From Microbacterium sp. Leaf288 (lineage in GTDB: Bacteria > Actinomycetota > Actinomycetes > Actinomycetales > Microbacteriaceae): a DNA stretch of 64,000 nt. Shown piece after piece: positions 51,112 to 60,083 of this stretch. Location of the stretch: positions 478,778 to 542,777 of the forward strand of contig NZ_LMNI01000010.1 of NCBI RefSeq assembly GCF_001422925.1. Reading direction: 5' to 3'. A program made the translations under genes and the position numbers. Within the stretch, counting starts at the first letter, position 1. Every line of letters starts with the position of its first letter. The notes below the pieces were generated by a model. It searched no databases. It worked only from the letters and a program-made list of their open reading frames with translations, and was not told where the DNA came from.

Positions 51112-51154
51112 AGCTCGCACCCGCCGAGCGAAGTGGTGGCCATCCTTGATCATG

Positions 51155-51160
51155 TACTAT
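51155..51160 (+). promoter_or_regulatory. -10 box and possible autoregulatory site of the MarR gene
   Basis: TACTAT ends 7 nt before the ATG at 51168, compatible with a leaderless message. The surrounding A/T-rich stretch contains ACTATG twice, separated by TTC (51157-51162 and 51166-51171), a possible operator for the encoded MarR protein. Confidence 0.4.
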
Positions 51161-51167
51161 GTTCACT

Positions 51168-51629
51168 ATGTCCGGCACTCAGATTCTCGACACGCTTCTC
51201 GCGCTGTCCGGGGTGCTGAGCGCCGACCAGGAGCGCGAGCTCGACCGCCGAGGCCTCACGCCCGCCCGCACGCACATCCTCTGGCTCGTCTTCCACGAAG
51301 GCCCGCGCACCCAGGCGGAGCTCGCAACGGCGCTCGGTGTGACGCCCCGCAACATCACGACCCTCGTCGACGGGCTCGAGGCGACCGGTTTCACACGCCG
51401 CGAGCCGCACCCCCACGATCGCCGGGCCGTGCTCGTCACCTTGACGCCGCGTGGCGAACAGGCGATGCGCGCCATGGATGCCGAGCACACCGAGCTCGGC
51501 GCGCAGCTCATCGACGGCCTCGATCACGCGACGGCCGAGGCGACGCTGCGGGGGCTGACGCATGTCCTCGACCGGCTGAACGGGCTCATCGCGGAGCACG
51601 AGGCCCGGTCCACCGAGGAGGGTCCGTGA
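51168..51629 (+). CDS. MarR family transcriptional regulator
   Basis: The 153-residue protein has the MarR winged-helix pattern: LTPARTHILWLVFHEGPRTQAELATAL as the recognition-helix region, VTPRNITTLVDGLEATGFTRRE, and the wing HPHDRRAVLVTLTPRGEQ. N- and C-terminal helices form the dimer interface. The in-frame ATG at 51159 is an alternative, but 51168 sits 7 nt behind a -10-like TACTAT. It begins 56 bp after the giant gene and its stop overlaps the next start. Its ligand and targets are unknown; autoregulation and control of the downstream membrane gene are the simplest guess. Confidence 0.88.
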   Translation: MSGTQILDTLLALSGVLSADQERELDRRGLTPARTHILWLVFHEGPRTQAELATALGVTPRNITTLVDGLEATGFTRREPHPHDRRAVLVTLTPRGEQAMRAMDAEHTELGAQLIDGLDHATAEATLRGLTHVLDRLNGLIAEHEARSTEEGP

Positions 51630-52309
51630 TGAGCGCCGTCGACACTCCACTCGACAGCCCGGCTCGACCCGAACGATCGCCAGCCACCCCGGCACCGCGC
51701 GGATGGCGGACGAAGCTGGCAACCTTCGCGCGGCGCGCATGGAACATGGAGCTCGGGGTCTATCAGAGCGTCTACCGGTTCGTGTTCCGCAGGCCCCGCG
51801 TTCCGGTGGGCGCCAGCGCGTTCCGCTATCACTCCCCCGTGCTGACGCTTCTCGTCGTCTTCATCGTGCTGTCGGCCGTCGAGATCCCGATCGTCGATCT
51901 CATCGTCCACCGCTGGACCTGGGTGCGCATCCCGCTGCTCGTCCTCGGCATCTGGGGCGTGACATGGATGCTCGGCCTCCTGCTCGGCTACCTCACCCGA
52001 CCGCATGCGGTCGGTCCTGCCGGAATCCGCGTGCGACAGGGTACGGAGCTCGACCTCGACCTGCCGTGGGAGGTCGTTCGGTCGGTCGAGCGCTCACCGC
52101 ATCGGGTCGACAAGTCGCCCGCCGTCGTGGACGAGCCGGAGGGCCGCACGTTCGCGGCGCGCATCGCCAACGAGACCAACGTGCTGATCCGTCTCGAGCA
52201 TCCGCTCGACGTGCGGGTTCCGCAGGGCCGCGACCGCGTGGAGGCGGTGCGGCTGTGGACAGACGATCTCGACGGATTCCTGTCGGCGGTGCGCACCCAC
52301 ATCCCCTGA
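51629..52309 (+). CDS. Membrane protein with cytoplasmic PH-like tail, function unknown
   Basis: The 226-residue product has a basic N-terminal region (RGWRTKLATFARRAW, then YRFVFRRPRVP), two hydrophobic helices (about residues 70-88 and 95-118), and a soluble C-terminal domain (AVGPAGIRVRQGTELDLDLPWEVVRSVERS). That domain resembles bacterial PH-like domains of small actinobacterial membrane proteins. The start ATG overlaps the MarR stop (TGATG), with GGAGGG upstream, so the two are translationally coupled. The family name is uncertain. Confidence 0.7.
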   Translation: MSAVDTPLDSPARPERSPATPAPRGWRTKLATFARRAWNMELGVYQSVYRFVFRRPRVPVGASAFRYHSPVLTLLVVFIVLSAVEIPIVDLIVHRWTWVRIPLLVLGIWGVTWMLGLLLGYLTRPHAVGPAGIRVRQGTELDLDLPWEVVRSVERSPHRVDKSPAVVDEPEGRTFAARIANETNVLIRLEHPLDVRVPQGRDRVEAVRLWTDDLDGFLSAVRTHIP

Positions 52310-52317
52310 TCCCCGTC

Positions 52318-52323
52318 GACAAT
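52318..52323 (+). promoter_or_regulatory. Leaderless-type -10 box of the TRIC gene
   Basis: GACAAT ends 6 nt before the GTG at 52330. The only Shine-Dalgarno-like sequence (GGAGGG) abuts the GTG directly, which is too close to function, so a leaderless start is likely. Confidence 0.4.
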
Positions 52324-52329
52324 GGAGGG

Positions 52330-53016
52330 GTGGACGAGCCGGTCTTCGTGATCCCCCTGTGGGCCGACCTCATCGCCGTGGGTCTCGGCGGCATCCAGGG
52401 CGCGCTGTTCGCCTCAGGCTTCCGCGGTGAACGCCGGCTCGACCTGCTGGGCGTCGCGATCATCGGGATCGTCATGGGCATGGGCGGCGGTCTCATCCGC
52501 GACCTGCTGCTCAACGTCACGCCCACCACGCTGCAGAGCAATTGGTACCTGCTCACCGCGGTCGGCGCGGCACTGTTCGGGATGCTGCTCGCCGGCCTCT
52601 TCCAGCGCCTCAACGCCGTCATCGTCGGCCTCGACGCCCTGGTCATCGGCCTGTTCGGCGCGTTCGGGACCAGCAAGGCCCTCGTCCTCGGACTCCCGCT
52701 CGTGCCTGCCGTCTTCGTCGGGGTCTGTGCGGCGGTCGGCGGCGGCATCCTCCGCGACGTGATCATGGGCCTGCCGGTCGCGATCATGCACGTCGGCTCG
52801 CTCTACGCGGTCGCCGCGGGAGTCGGATGCCTCGTCCTCGCCACCTCGGAAGAGCTCGGCGTGAACGTGGTCATCGCCGCCGTGATCGGCATCGTCGTGA
52901 CGACGGTGATCCGTCTGCTCGCCGTGATCTTCGACATCTCGCTGCCCGAGCAGCGGGCGCTCTACCGCCGCAAGGTGGCCGTGGAGACCTCGACGATCCC
53001 GATCGTCAAGCCCTGA
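52330..53016 (+). CDS. TRIC / UPF0126 family membrane protein
   Basis: The 228-residue protein has about seven hydrophobic helices and an internal duplication. Each half ends in the family motif: GMGGGLIRDLLLNVTP in the first and AVGGGILRDVIMGLP in the second. This is the UPF0126 family (YadS-like), which includes bacterial relatives of trimeric intracellular cation channels, so a monovalent cation or small-metabolite channel is plausible. A short basic cytoplasmic tail follows. It lies 20 bp after the previous gene and is convergent with leuA across a bidirectional terminator. Confidence 0.87.
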   Translation: MDEPVFVIPLWADLIAVGLGGIQGALFASGFRGERRLDLLGVAIIGIVMGMGGGLIRDLLLNVTPTTLQSNWYLLTAVGAALFGMLLAGLFQRLNAVIVGLDALVIGLFGAFGTSKALVLGLPLVPAVFVGVCAAVGGGILRDVIMGLPVAIMHVGSLYAVAAGVGCLVLATSEELGVNVVIAAVIGIVVTTVIRLLAVIFDISLPEQRALYRRKVAVETSTIPIVKP

Positions 53017-53037
53017 GGCATCCGCGTTCAGACCCTG

Positions 53038-53104
53038 CGTCTCGACTCTGCGTTTCGACTCGCAAGCTCGCTCAACGACCGCGCTCCGCTCTCGCTCAGC
53101 GACC
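53038..53104. repeat. Intergenic repeat of TTCGACTCG / CTCGCTCA(A/G)CGACCG type
   Basis: The short stretch between TRIC and leuA has internally repeated pieces: CTGCGTCTCGACT then CTGCGTTTCGACT, and CTCGCTCAACGACCG then CTCGCTCAGCGACCG. Such elements look like the dispersed intergenic repeats of Microbacteriaceae genomes. Dispersal cannot be checked from one window. Confidence 0.45.
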
Positions 53105-53119
53105 GGGAGCTGCGAACAC

Positions 53120-53158
53120 CGACGGGCGCGCGCGGGGATCACCCGCGCACACCCGTCG
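53120..53158. terminator. Bidirectional terminator between TRIC and leuA
   Basis: CGACGGG/CCCGTCG (outer) and GCGCGGG/CCCGCGC (inner) stems are interrupted by a 3x3 internal loop and closed by a 5-nt loop. It lies between convergent stop codons. Confidence 0.7.
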
Positions 53159-53169
53159 ACGGTTCGCGC

Positions 53170-55085
<1,916 letters not shown>

Positions 55086-55091
55086 GGATTC

Positions 55092-55097
55092 AGGCTA
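55092..55097 (-). promoter_or_regulatory. -10 box of the leuL-leuA transcript
   Basis: TAGCCT on the minus strand, 6 nt upstream of the leader ATG. The -35 region is weak (CGCTCT). Confidence 0.5.
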
Positions 55098-55190
55098 CAC
55101 CCCGTGACGAGCGGAGAGCGAACAGATGACGCACGGATGCCGCGGCATCCGTTTCTGAGACGATCGGCGTCGATGCGACACCATCCAGAC

Positions 55191-55820
55191 ATGAGAGGTC
55201 TTCGCCGCCCGCTCGGCATCGCCGCCACCGCCGCCGTCGTCCTGCTCGCCGCCTCCGCGTGCGCGAGCGGGAGTCCGGGCGGGACGCCCGCGCCGGCCTC
55301 GCTCGGGGCGGTGACGCCGATCCCGCCCGAGGGCGAGGTCGCCGCCACCGGCACCGTGCTCGACACCGGAGGGGCCGCGCAGCTGTGCCTCGGTGCGGTG
55401 GCGGAGTCGTATCCCCCGCAGTGCACCGGGATCCCGCTCGAGGGCTGGACGTGGGACGGGGTCGACGGCGCGGAGTCTTCGGGTGAGGTCACGTGGGGCG
55501 CCTACGCGGTGCGCGGCGCCTACGACGGCGAGACGTTCACCTCGACGCAGCCGCCGATCCTCCTCGCCCTGTACGACCCGATCCGGCCGGAGGACCCGAC
55601 GGGTGGCAGGCCCGGCGCGGGCGACGAGGCGACCCTCACCGCCATCCAGGACGAGCTCCCCGACAAGCTCGGCGACGCCTACCTGGCCTCCTCTGCGCAG
55701 GACGGGTGGATCTGGGTCGACGTCGTCTGGGACGACGGCAGCTGGCAGGAGGCCGCGGACGCGGAGTACGGTGCCGATACCGTCATCATCCGCTCGGCGA
55801 TCACCGAGACCGGTGGGTGA
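55191..55820 (+). CDS. Small secreted lipoprotein, function unknown
   Basis: ATG 55191 (MRGLRRPLGIAAT) gives 209 residues. The lipoprotein signal peptide ends in ASAC. The mature part has a Gly/Pro-rich linker, then a predicted beta domain with GTVLDTGGAAQLCLGAVAES, PPQCTGIPLEGWTWDG and a Trp-rich end (DGWIWVDVVWDDGSW). The two Cys may form a disulfide. In-frame upstream ATGs (55104, 55173) lack a signal-peptide rationale. It is divergent from leuL-leuA and convergent with era, 9 bp apart. No named family is recognised. Confidence 0.72.
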   Translation: MRGLRRPLGIAATAAVVLLAASACASGSPGGTPAPASLGAVTPIPPEGEVAATGTVLDTGGAAQLCLGAVAESYPPQCTGIPLEGWTWDGVDGAESSGEVTWGAYAVRGAYDGETFTSTQPPILLALYDPIRPEDPTGGRPGAGDEATLTAIQDELPDKLGDAYLASSAQDGWIWVDVVWDDGSWQEAADAEYGADTVIIRSAITETGG

Positions 55821-55829
55821 GAGACGCCG

Positions 55830-56774
55830 TCAGAAGCCGAGGCGCCCCAGCTGCTTGGGGTCGCGCTGCCATTCCTTCGCGATGCGCACGTGAAGCTTCA
55901 GGAACACCTTGGTGCCGACGAGCGGTTCGATCTGCGCGCGGGCGCGGGCGCCGACGTCGCGCAGCCGAGAGCCCTTGTGGCCGATGATGATGCCCTTCTG
56001 GCTGTCGCGCTCGACGACGATGTCGGCGTAGATGTCGGTCAGGTCGGAATCCTCGCGGGGCTGCACCTCTTGCACGACGACCGCGATCGAGTGCGGCAGC
56101 TCGTCGCGCACGCCGTCGAGGGCGGCCTCGCGGATGATCTCGGCGATGCGGTCCTCGGTCGACTCGTCGGTGACGACACCCTCGGGGTACAGTGCGGGGC
56201 CCTCCGGCATGAGGGCGAGCAGCTCGTCGCTCAGGACCTCGAGCTGGTCGCGCGTGAAGGCGGACAGCGGGATGACGGCGGCCCAGTCCTCACGAAGCTG
56301 GTCGACCTCGATGAGCCGCTCGGTGATCTCGTCACGGGTCGCGGCATCCGTCTTCGTCACGATCGCGACCTTCTTCGCGCGGCCGTACCCGCTGAGCGAC
56401 TCCGCGATGCGGCGGTCGCCGGGGCCGACCTTCTCGGTCGCGGGCACGCAGAACCCGATGACGTCGACGTCGCCGAGCACCTGCTCGACGAGGTCGTTGA
56501 GCCGTTGCCCGAGCAGGGTGCGGGGCTTGTGGAGTCCGGGGGTGTCGACGATGACGAGCTGACCGCCGGGCCGATTCAGGATCCCGCGGATCGCCCGGCG
56601 CGTGGTCTGGGGCTTGTCGCTCGTGATCGCGACCTTCTCGCCGACCAGGGCGTTCGTCAGCGTCGACTTGCCGACGTTGGGGCGCCCGACGAACGTGACG
56701 AAGCCGGAACGGCCTTCATCGGACGCGCGGGTCGATTCCGCCTCGGATGCCGGCGTGGGGTCGTTCTCGGTCAT
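55830..56774 (-). CDS. era: GTPase Era
   Basis: The 314-residue GTPase binds 16S rRNA and assists 30S assembly. The G1 motif is GRPNVGKS (30-37), with G2/G3 in DKPQTTRRAIRG and DTPGLHKP, and G4 TKTD. The C-terminal KH domain has IIIGHKGSRLRDVGARAR and KVFLKLHVRIAKEW. ATG 56774 overlaps the corC stop as ATGA. Era closes the HIT-phoH-ybeY-corC-era run, all translationally coupled or nearly so. A short acidic N-terminal extension (~20 residues) precedes the G domain. Confidence 0.96.
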   Translation of the reverse strand: MTENDPTPASEAESTRASDEGRSGFVTFVGRPNVGKSTLTNALVGEKVAITSDKPQTTRRAIRGILNRPGGQLVIVDTPGLHKPRTLLGQRLNDLVEQVLGDVDVIGFCVPATEKVGPGDRRIAESLSGYGRAKKVAIVTKTDAATRDEITERLIEVDQLREDWAAVIPLSAFTRDQLEVLSDELLALMPEGPALYPEGVVTDESTEDRIAEIIREAALDGVRDELPHSIAVVVQEVQPREDSDLTDIYADIVVERDSQKGIIIGHKGSRLRDVGARARAQIEPLVGTKVFLKLHVRIAKEWQRDPKQLGRLGF

Positions 56775-58123
56775 GACGTCTCTTCCTTCCGAGGCAGCCG
56801 GATCTCGCCGGTGCGGGGGCTCACGATGCGGATCTCGCCCGTGCGCGGTGAGCGGCCGATGTCGAGAGCAGGATCGCCGCGCTCGACGAACACCGTCGAG
56901 ATCCCGCGCCCGCGTCCGCGCGACGCACCCCCGGTGAGCACGAGGCCGGCGTACTCGGCCGTGGCGCCCGGCTGCGGCACGCGGCCCAGGGCCTTGCCCA
57001 GCAACCCGCCGATGGAGTCGACGTCCTCGTCCTCGAGCTCCAGACCGAACAGGTCGCCGACCTCGTCGAGCCCGAGGCGGGCGCTCACGCGGTAGTGACC
57101 GGGCTCGAGCTCGGTCACCTCCTCGGCGCGCGGGTCGTACTCGTCCGAGATGTCGCCGACGAGCTCCTCGATGAGGTCTTCGAGCGTGACGAGTCCGGAC
57201 ACGCCGCCGTACTCGTCGACGACGAGACACACGTGCACGGCATCGCGCTTCATCTGCTGCAGCAGCGTCTCGGCCTTCATCGACTCGGGGACGAACACCG
57301 CCGGCCGCGCGATCCGGCTGATCGGGGCATCCCGCCACCCGGTCTCGTCGCGGAAGCCGAACTGCACCAGGTCCTTGAGGTACAGCACTCCGACCACGTC
57401 ATCCGCATCGTCGTCGACGATCGGCATACGCGAGACGCCCTTCTCGAGGAACAGCGTCATCGCCTCGCGCGTCGAGGTCGAGGCATCCACTGTCACCATG
57501 TCGGTGCGCGGCACCATCACGGCCCGCACGAACGTGTCGGTGAAGTCGAACACCGAGTGGATCAGCTCGCGGTCGTCCTGTTCGATGAGCTCGTTCTCGG
57601 CCGCCTCGTCGATGATGCTGAGCAGCTGCTCCTCCGACGCGAAGGACGATCCTCGCGACGCGCCCGGCGTGATGCGCGTGCCGAGCGCGACGAGCCCGTG
57701 CGCGAGCGGCCCCAGGATGATGCGCACCCCGCGGACCACCGGAGCCGCCCCGCGCAGCAGTCCGCGCGCGTGCAGCCGTCCCACCGACCGCGGACTGGCG
57801 CCGACGACGACGTACGAGACGCCGGTCATGAGCAGGGCCGCCGCCAGCATCGCCCACCAGATGCTGTCGAAGAGGTCGACGAAGGCGACGGTGACGAGTA
57901 CGGCGGCCGTCGTCTCGGCCAGCACGCGGATGAAGATCACGGCGTTGGCGTGCGCGTCGGGGTCGTCCGCGATCTTCCGCAGCGACGCCGCGTTGCGGCC
58001 GCCTGCTCCGAGCTCGGCGAGGTCCGCGCGGGAGGTGACGCTGAGCGCCGCGTCGATCGCGACCATGAGGGCGCCGAACGCGAGCAGGAGCGCTGCGGCG
58101 ACGAGAAGAAGGGCGGCGGTCAT
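56771..58123 (-). CDS. CorC/HlyC-type hemolysin family (CNNM/CBS) protein
   Basis: The 450-residue membrane protein has an N-terminal DUF21/CNNM domain with about three to four helices (MTAALLLVAAALLLAFGALM; VLVTVAFVDLF; AAALLMTGVSYVVVG). A CBS pair follows (VMVPRTDMVTVDASTSTREA and VCLVVDEYGGVSGLVTLEDLIEELVGDISDEYD), then a C-terminal CorC_HlyC transporter-associated domain (HYRVSARLGLDEVGDLFGLEL). Relatives act in magnesium or cobalt transport. Its ATG overlaps the ybeY stop (ATGA). The C-terminus contains a repeated SPRTGEIRI/SPRTGEIRL motif. Confidence 0.92.
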   Translation of the reverse strand: MTAALLLVAAALLLAFGALMVAIDAALSVTSRADLAELGAGGRNAASLRKIADDPDAHANAVIFIRVLAETTAAVLVTVAFVDLFDSIWWAMLAAALLMTGVSYVVVGASPRSVGRLHARGLLRGAAPVVRGVRIILGPLAHGLVALGTRITPGASRGSSFASEEQLLSIIDEAAENELIEQDDRELIHSVFDFTDTFVRAVMVPRTDMVTVDASTSTREAMTLFLEKGVSRMPIVDDDADDVVGVLYLKDLVQFGFRDETGWRDAPISRIARPAVFVPESMKAETLLQQMKRDAVHVCLVVDEYGGVSGLVTLEDLIEELVGDISDEYDPRAEEVTELEPGHYRVSARLGLDEVGDLFGLELEDEDVDSIGGLLGKALGRVPQPGATAEYAGLVLTGGASRGRGRGISTVFVERGDPALDIGRSPRTGEIRIVSPRTGEIRLPRKEETS

Positions 58124-58590
58124 GCGCGAGGTCGTCGGCGTTCGGATGCCTGGAACGAGGTGATGAGCTCGCGCTGCAGTCCGAACATCTCCCGCTCCTC
58201 CTCCGGCTCGGCGTGGTCGAAGCCGAGGAGGTGGAGCAGGCCGTGCGTGGTCAGGAGGATGAGCTCGTCGAGCGTGGAGTGCTTCGCGGCCACCGCCTGG
58301 GTCTCGGCGACCTGCGGGCACAGCACGATGTCGCCCAGGAGGCCTGGAGGCGTGGGAGCGTCCTCCGTGCCGGGACGCAGCTCGTCCATCGGGAAGCTCA
58401 GCACGTCGGTCGGGCCCGGCTCGTCCATCCACTGGACGTGCAGCGCCTCCATCGCGCCCTCGTCGACCAGGAGGATCGCGACGTCGGCGTCGGGGCTGAC
58501 GTGCAGTTCGGCGAGGTTGTGCTCCATGAGGCGCAGCAGGACCGTCTCATTGACGGCGATCCCCGATTCGTTGCCGATCTCGATGGTCAT
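58120..58590 (-). CDS. ybeY: Endoribonuclease YbeY
   Basis: The 156-residue metalloenzyme takes part in 16S rRNA 3' maturation and ribosome quality control. The zinc motif is complete: THGLLHLLGFDH with His116, His120 and His126. The upstream GPTDVLSFPMDE is also characteristic. ATG 58590 overlaps the phoH stop (ATGA), and its own stop overlaps the corC start in the same way. Confidence 0.95.
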   Translation of the reverse strand: MTIEIGNESGIAVNETVLLRLMEHNLAELHVSPDADVAILLVDEGAMEALHVQWMDEPGPTDVLSFPMDELRPGTEDAPTPPGLLGDIVLCPQVAETQAVAAKHSTLDELILLTTHGLLHLLGFDHAEPEEEREMFGLQRELITSFQASERRRPRA

Positions 58591-59678
58591 GGGCGTCCTC
58601 GCTTCGGAAGGTGGTCACGGGGTCCGCCGCCGCGCACGGTGGCGGTGCGGCGTTCGGCGCGGTTGGCGAACTCGGATGCCTCGTCCCGTTCGCGACGCGC
58701 GGCCATCCGGCGCTCGTCGTATTCGCTGTAGGCGTCGACGATGCGGCCCACCAGGGTGTGGCGCACGACGTCGTCGCTGGTCAGGTACGAGAAGTGGATG
58801 TCGTCGATGTCGCCGAGCACGCGGGTCACCAGCCGCAGGCCCGACGCGCCCTGCGGCAGGTCGATCTGCGTGATGTCACCGGTCACCACCATGCGCGTGC
58901 CGAAGCCGAGACGCGTGAGGAACATCTTCATCTGCTCGGGGGTGGTGTTCTGCGCCTCGTCGAGCACGACGAACGAGTCGTTGAGGGTACGGCCGCGCAT
59001 GTAGGCCAGCGGCGCGACCTCGATCGTGCCGGTCGCCATGAGCTTGGGCACGAGCTCCGGGTCCATCATCTCGTTGAGTGCGTCGTACAGCGGGCGCAGG
59101 TACGGGTCGATCTTGTCGGTGAGCGTGCCGGGCAGGAAGCCGAGCCGCTCCCCCGCCTCGACGGCCGGCCGCGTCAGGATGATGCGGCTGACCTCCTTGC
59201 GCTGGAGCGCCTGGACGGCCTTCGCCATCGCGAGGTACGTCTTGCCCGTACCGGCCGGACCGATGCCGAACACGATGGTGTTCTCCTCGATCGCGTCGAC
59301 GTACGCCTTCTGGCCGAGGGTCTTCGGGCGGATGACCTTGCCTCGCGACGACAGGATGGCCTCGCCCAGCACCTCGGACGGCCGCGGGCCGCCCTCGCTG
59401 CGGAGGATGCGGTTCGACGACGCGACGTCGTCCTCGCCGAGCGAGTGACCCGCTCGGGTCATCGCGACGAGCTCGTCGACCAGCGTCCGTGCCGCCGCGA
59501 CGGCCGGCGCCTCGCCCGTGAGGGTGATCTCGTTGCCGCGCACATGCACGTCGACACCCGGGTGCTCCTTCTCGACGACCCGCAGCAGCCGGTCCTGCGG
59601 ACCGAGAAGCTGCACCATCGCGACGCCGTCGACCTCGACGTGGTCGCTCACCGTCTCATGACCGGGGTGATCAGGCAC
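58587..59678 (-). CDS. phoH: PhoH-like ATPase
   Basis: The 363-residue protein has an N-terminal nucleic-acid-binding part (VDVHVRGNEITLTGEAPAV) and the PhoH P-loop ATPase: GIGPAGTGKTYLAMAKAVQAL (Walker A), ILTRPAVEAGERLGFLPG, FVVLDEAQNTTPEQMKMFL (Walker B) and VVTGDITQIDLP. PhoH proteins are RNA-associated ATPases linked to ribosome maturation, here beside ybeY. The start is GTG 59678 with a purine-rich AGAGAAGAG upstream, overlapping the HIT gene by 8 bases. GTG 59651 and ATG 59618 are alternatives. The C-terminus is Arg-rich. Confidence 0.9.
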   Translation of the reverse strand: MPDHPGHETVSDHVEVDGVAMVQLLGPQDRLLRVVEKEHPGVDVHVRGNEITLTGEAPAVAAARTLVDELVAMTRAGHSLGEDDVASSNRILRSEGGPRPSEVLGEAILSSRGKVIRPKTLGQKAYVDAIEENTIVFGIGPAGTGKTYLAMAKAVQALQRKEVSRIILTRPAVEAGERLGFLPGTLTDKIDPYLRPLYDALNEMMDPELVPKLMATGTIEVAPLAYMRGRTLNDSFVVLDEAQNTTPEQMKMFLTRLGFGTRMVVTGDITQIDLPQGASGLRLVTRVLGDIDDIHFSYLTSDDVVRHTLVGRIVDAYSEYDERRMAARRERDEASEFANRAERRTATVRGGGPRDHLPKRGRP

Positions 59679-60018
59679 CGACACTCTTCTCTTCGAGGCC
59701 TCCCGCGAGCACATGGGCGTGCACGTGGAAGATGGTCTGGCCCGCGTTCGGGCCGGTGTTGAAGACCAGGCGGAAGTCCCCGTCCGAATGATCGGCGGCG
59801 ACCGTGTTCGCGAGTCCTACGAGCTCCGCCATGAGGTCCGGGTCGCCGGCGGCGAGCTCAACGACGTTGCGGTACTCGTCGGTCTTGGGGATCACCAGCA
59901 GGTGCACAGGCGCCTTCGGGGCGATGTCACGGATGGCGAATGCGTTCTCGGTCTCTGCGATGATCTCGGACGGGATCTGCCCGTCCAGGATGCGCGTGAA
60001 GATCGAAGGCTCACTCAT
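59671..60018 (-). CDS. HIT family (histidine triad) nucleotide-binding protein
   Basis: The 115-residue protein has the triad motif HVHAHVL (His98, His100, His102) after FNTGPNAGQTIF, and the N-terminal FTRILDGQIPSEII typical of HINT-type purine nucleotide phosphoramidases. It is the first gene of the HIT-phoH-ybeY-corC-era run. TAGACT lies exactly 6 nt before its ATG, so the operon message is probably leaderless. Confidence 0.94.
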   Translation of the reverse strand: MSEPSIFTRILDGQIPSEIIAETENAFAIRDIAPKAPVHLLVIPKTDEYRNVVELAAGDPDLMAELVGLANTVAADHSDGDFRLVFNTGPNAGQTIFHVHAHVLAGGLEEKSVGA

Positions 60019-60024
60019 GTCGCA

Positions 60025-60030
60025 AGTCTA
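60025..60030 (-). promoter_or_regulatory. Leaderless-type -10 box of the HIT-phoH-ybeY-corC-era operon
   Basis: TAGACT on the minus strand, 6 nt upstream of the HIT gene ATG, placing the predicted transcript start at the A of the start codon. Confidence 0.55.
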
Positions 60031-60083
60031 CCGACGGGGCCCTGCGACCGGCTCCGGGAGCGGTCGGTGACCCTGTCGGACCG

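Noticed and set aside
43924..50703. A 2259-codon minus-strand open frame, plus similar ones at 18661-21807 and 23665-26658
   Set aside because: Same cause: antisense frames of high-GC coding sequence with non-protein-like composition.
51113..51129. Terminator after the giant gene (GCTCG...CGAGC)
   Set aside because: Only a 5-bp stem with a 7-nt loop and no T-run; too weak to call.
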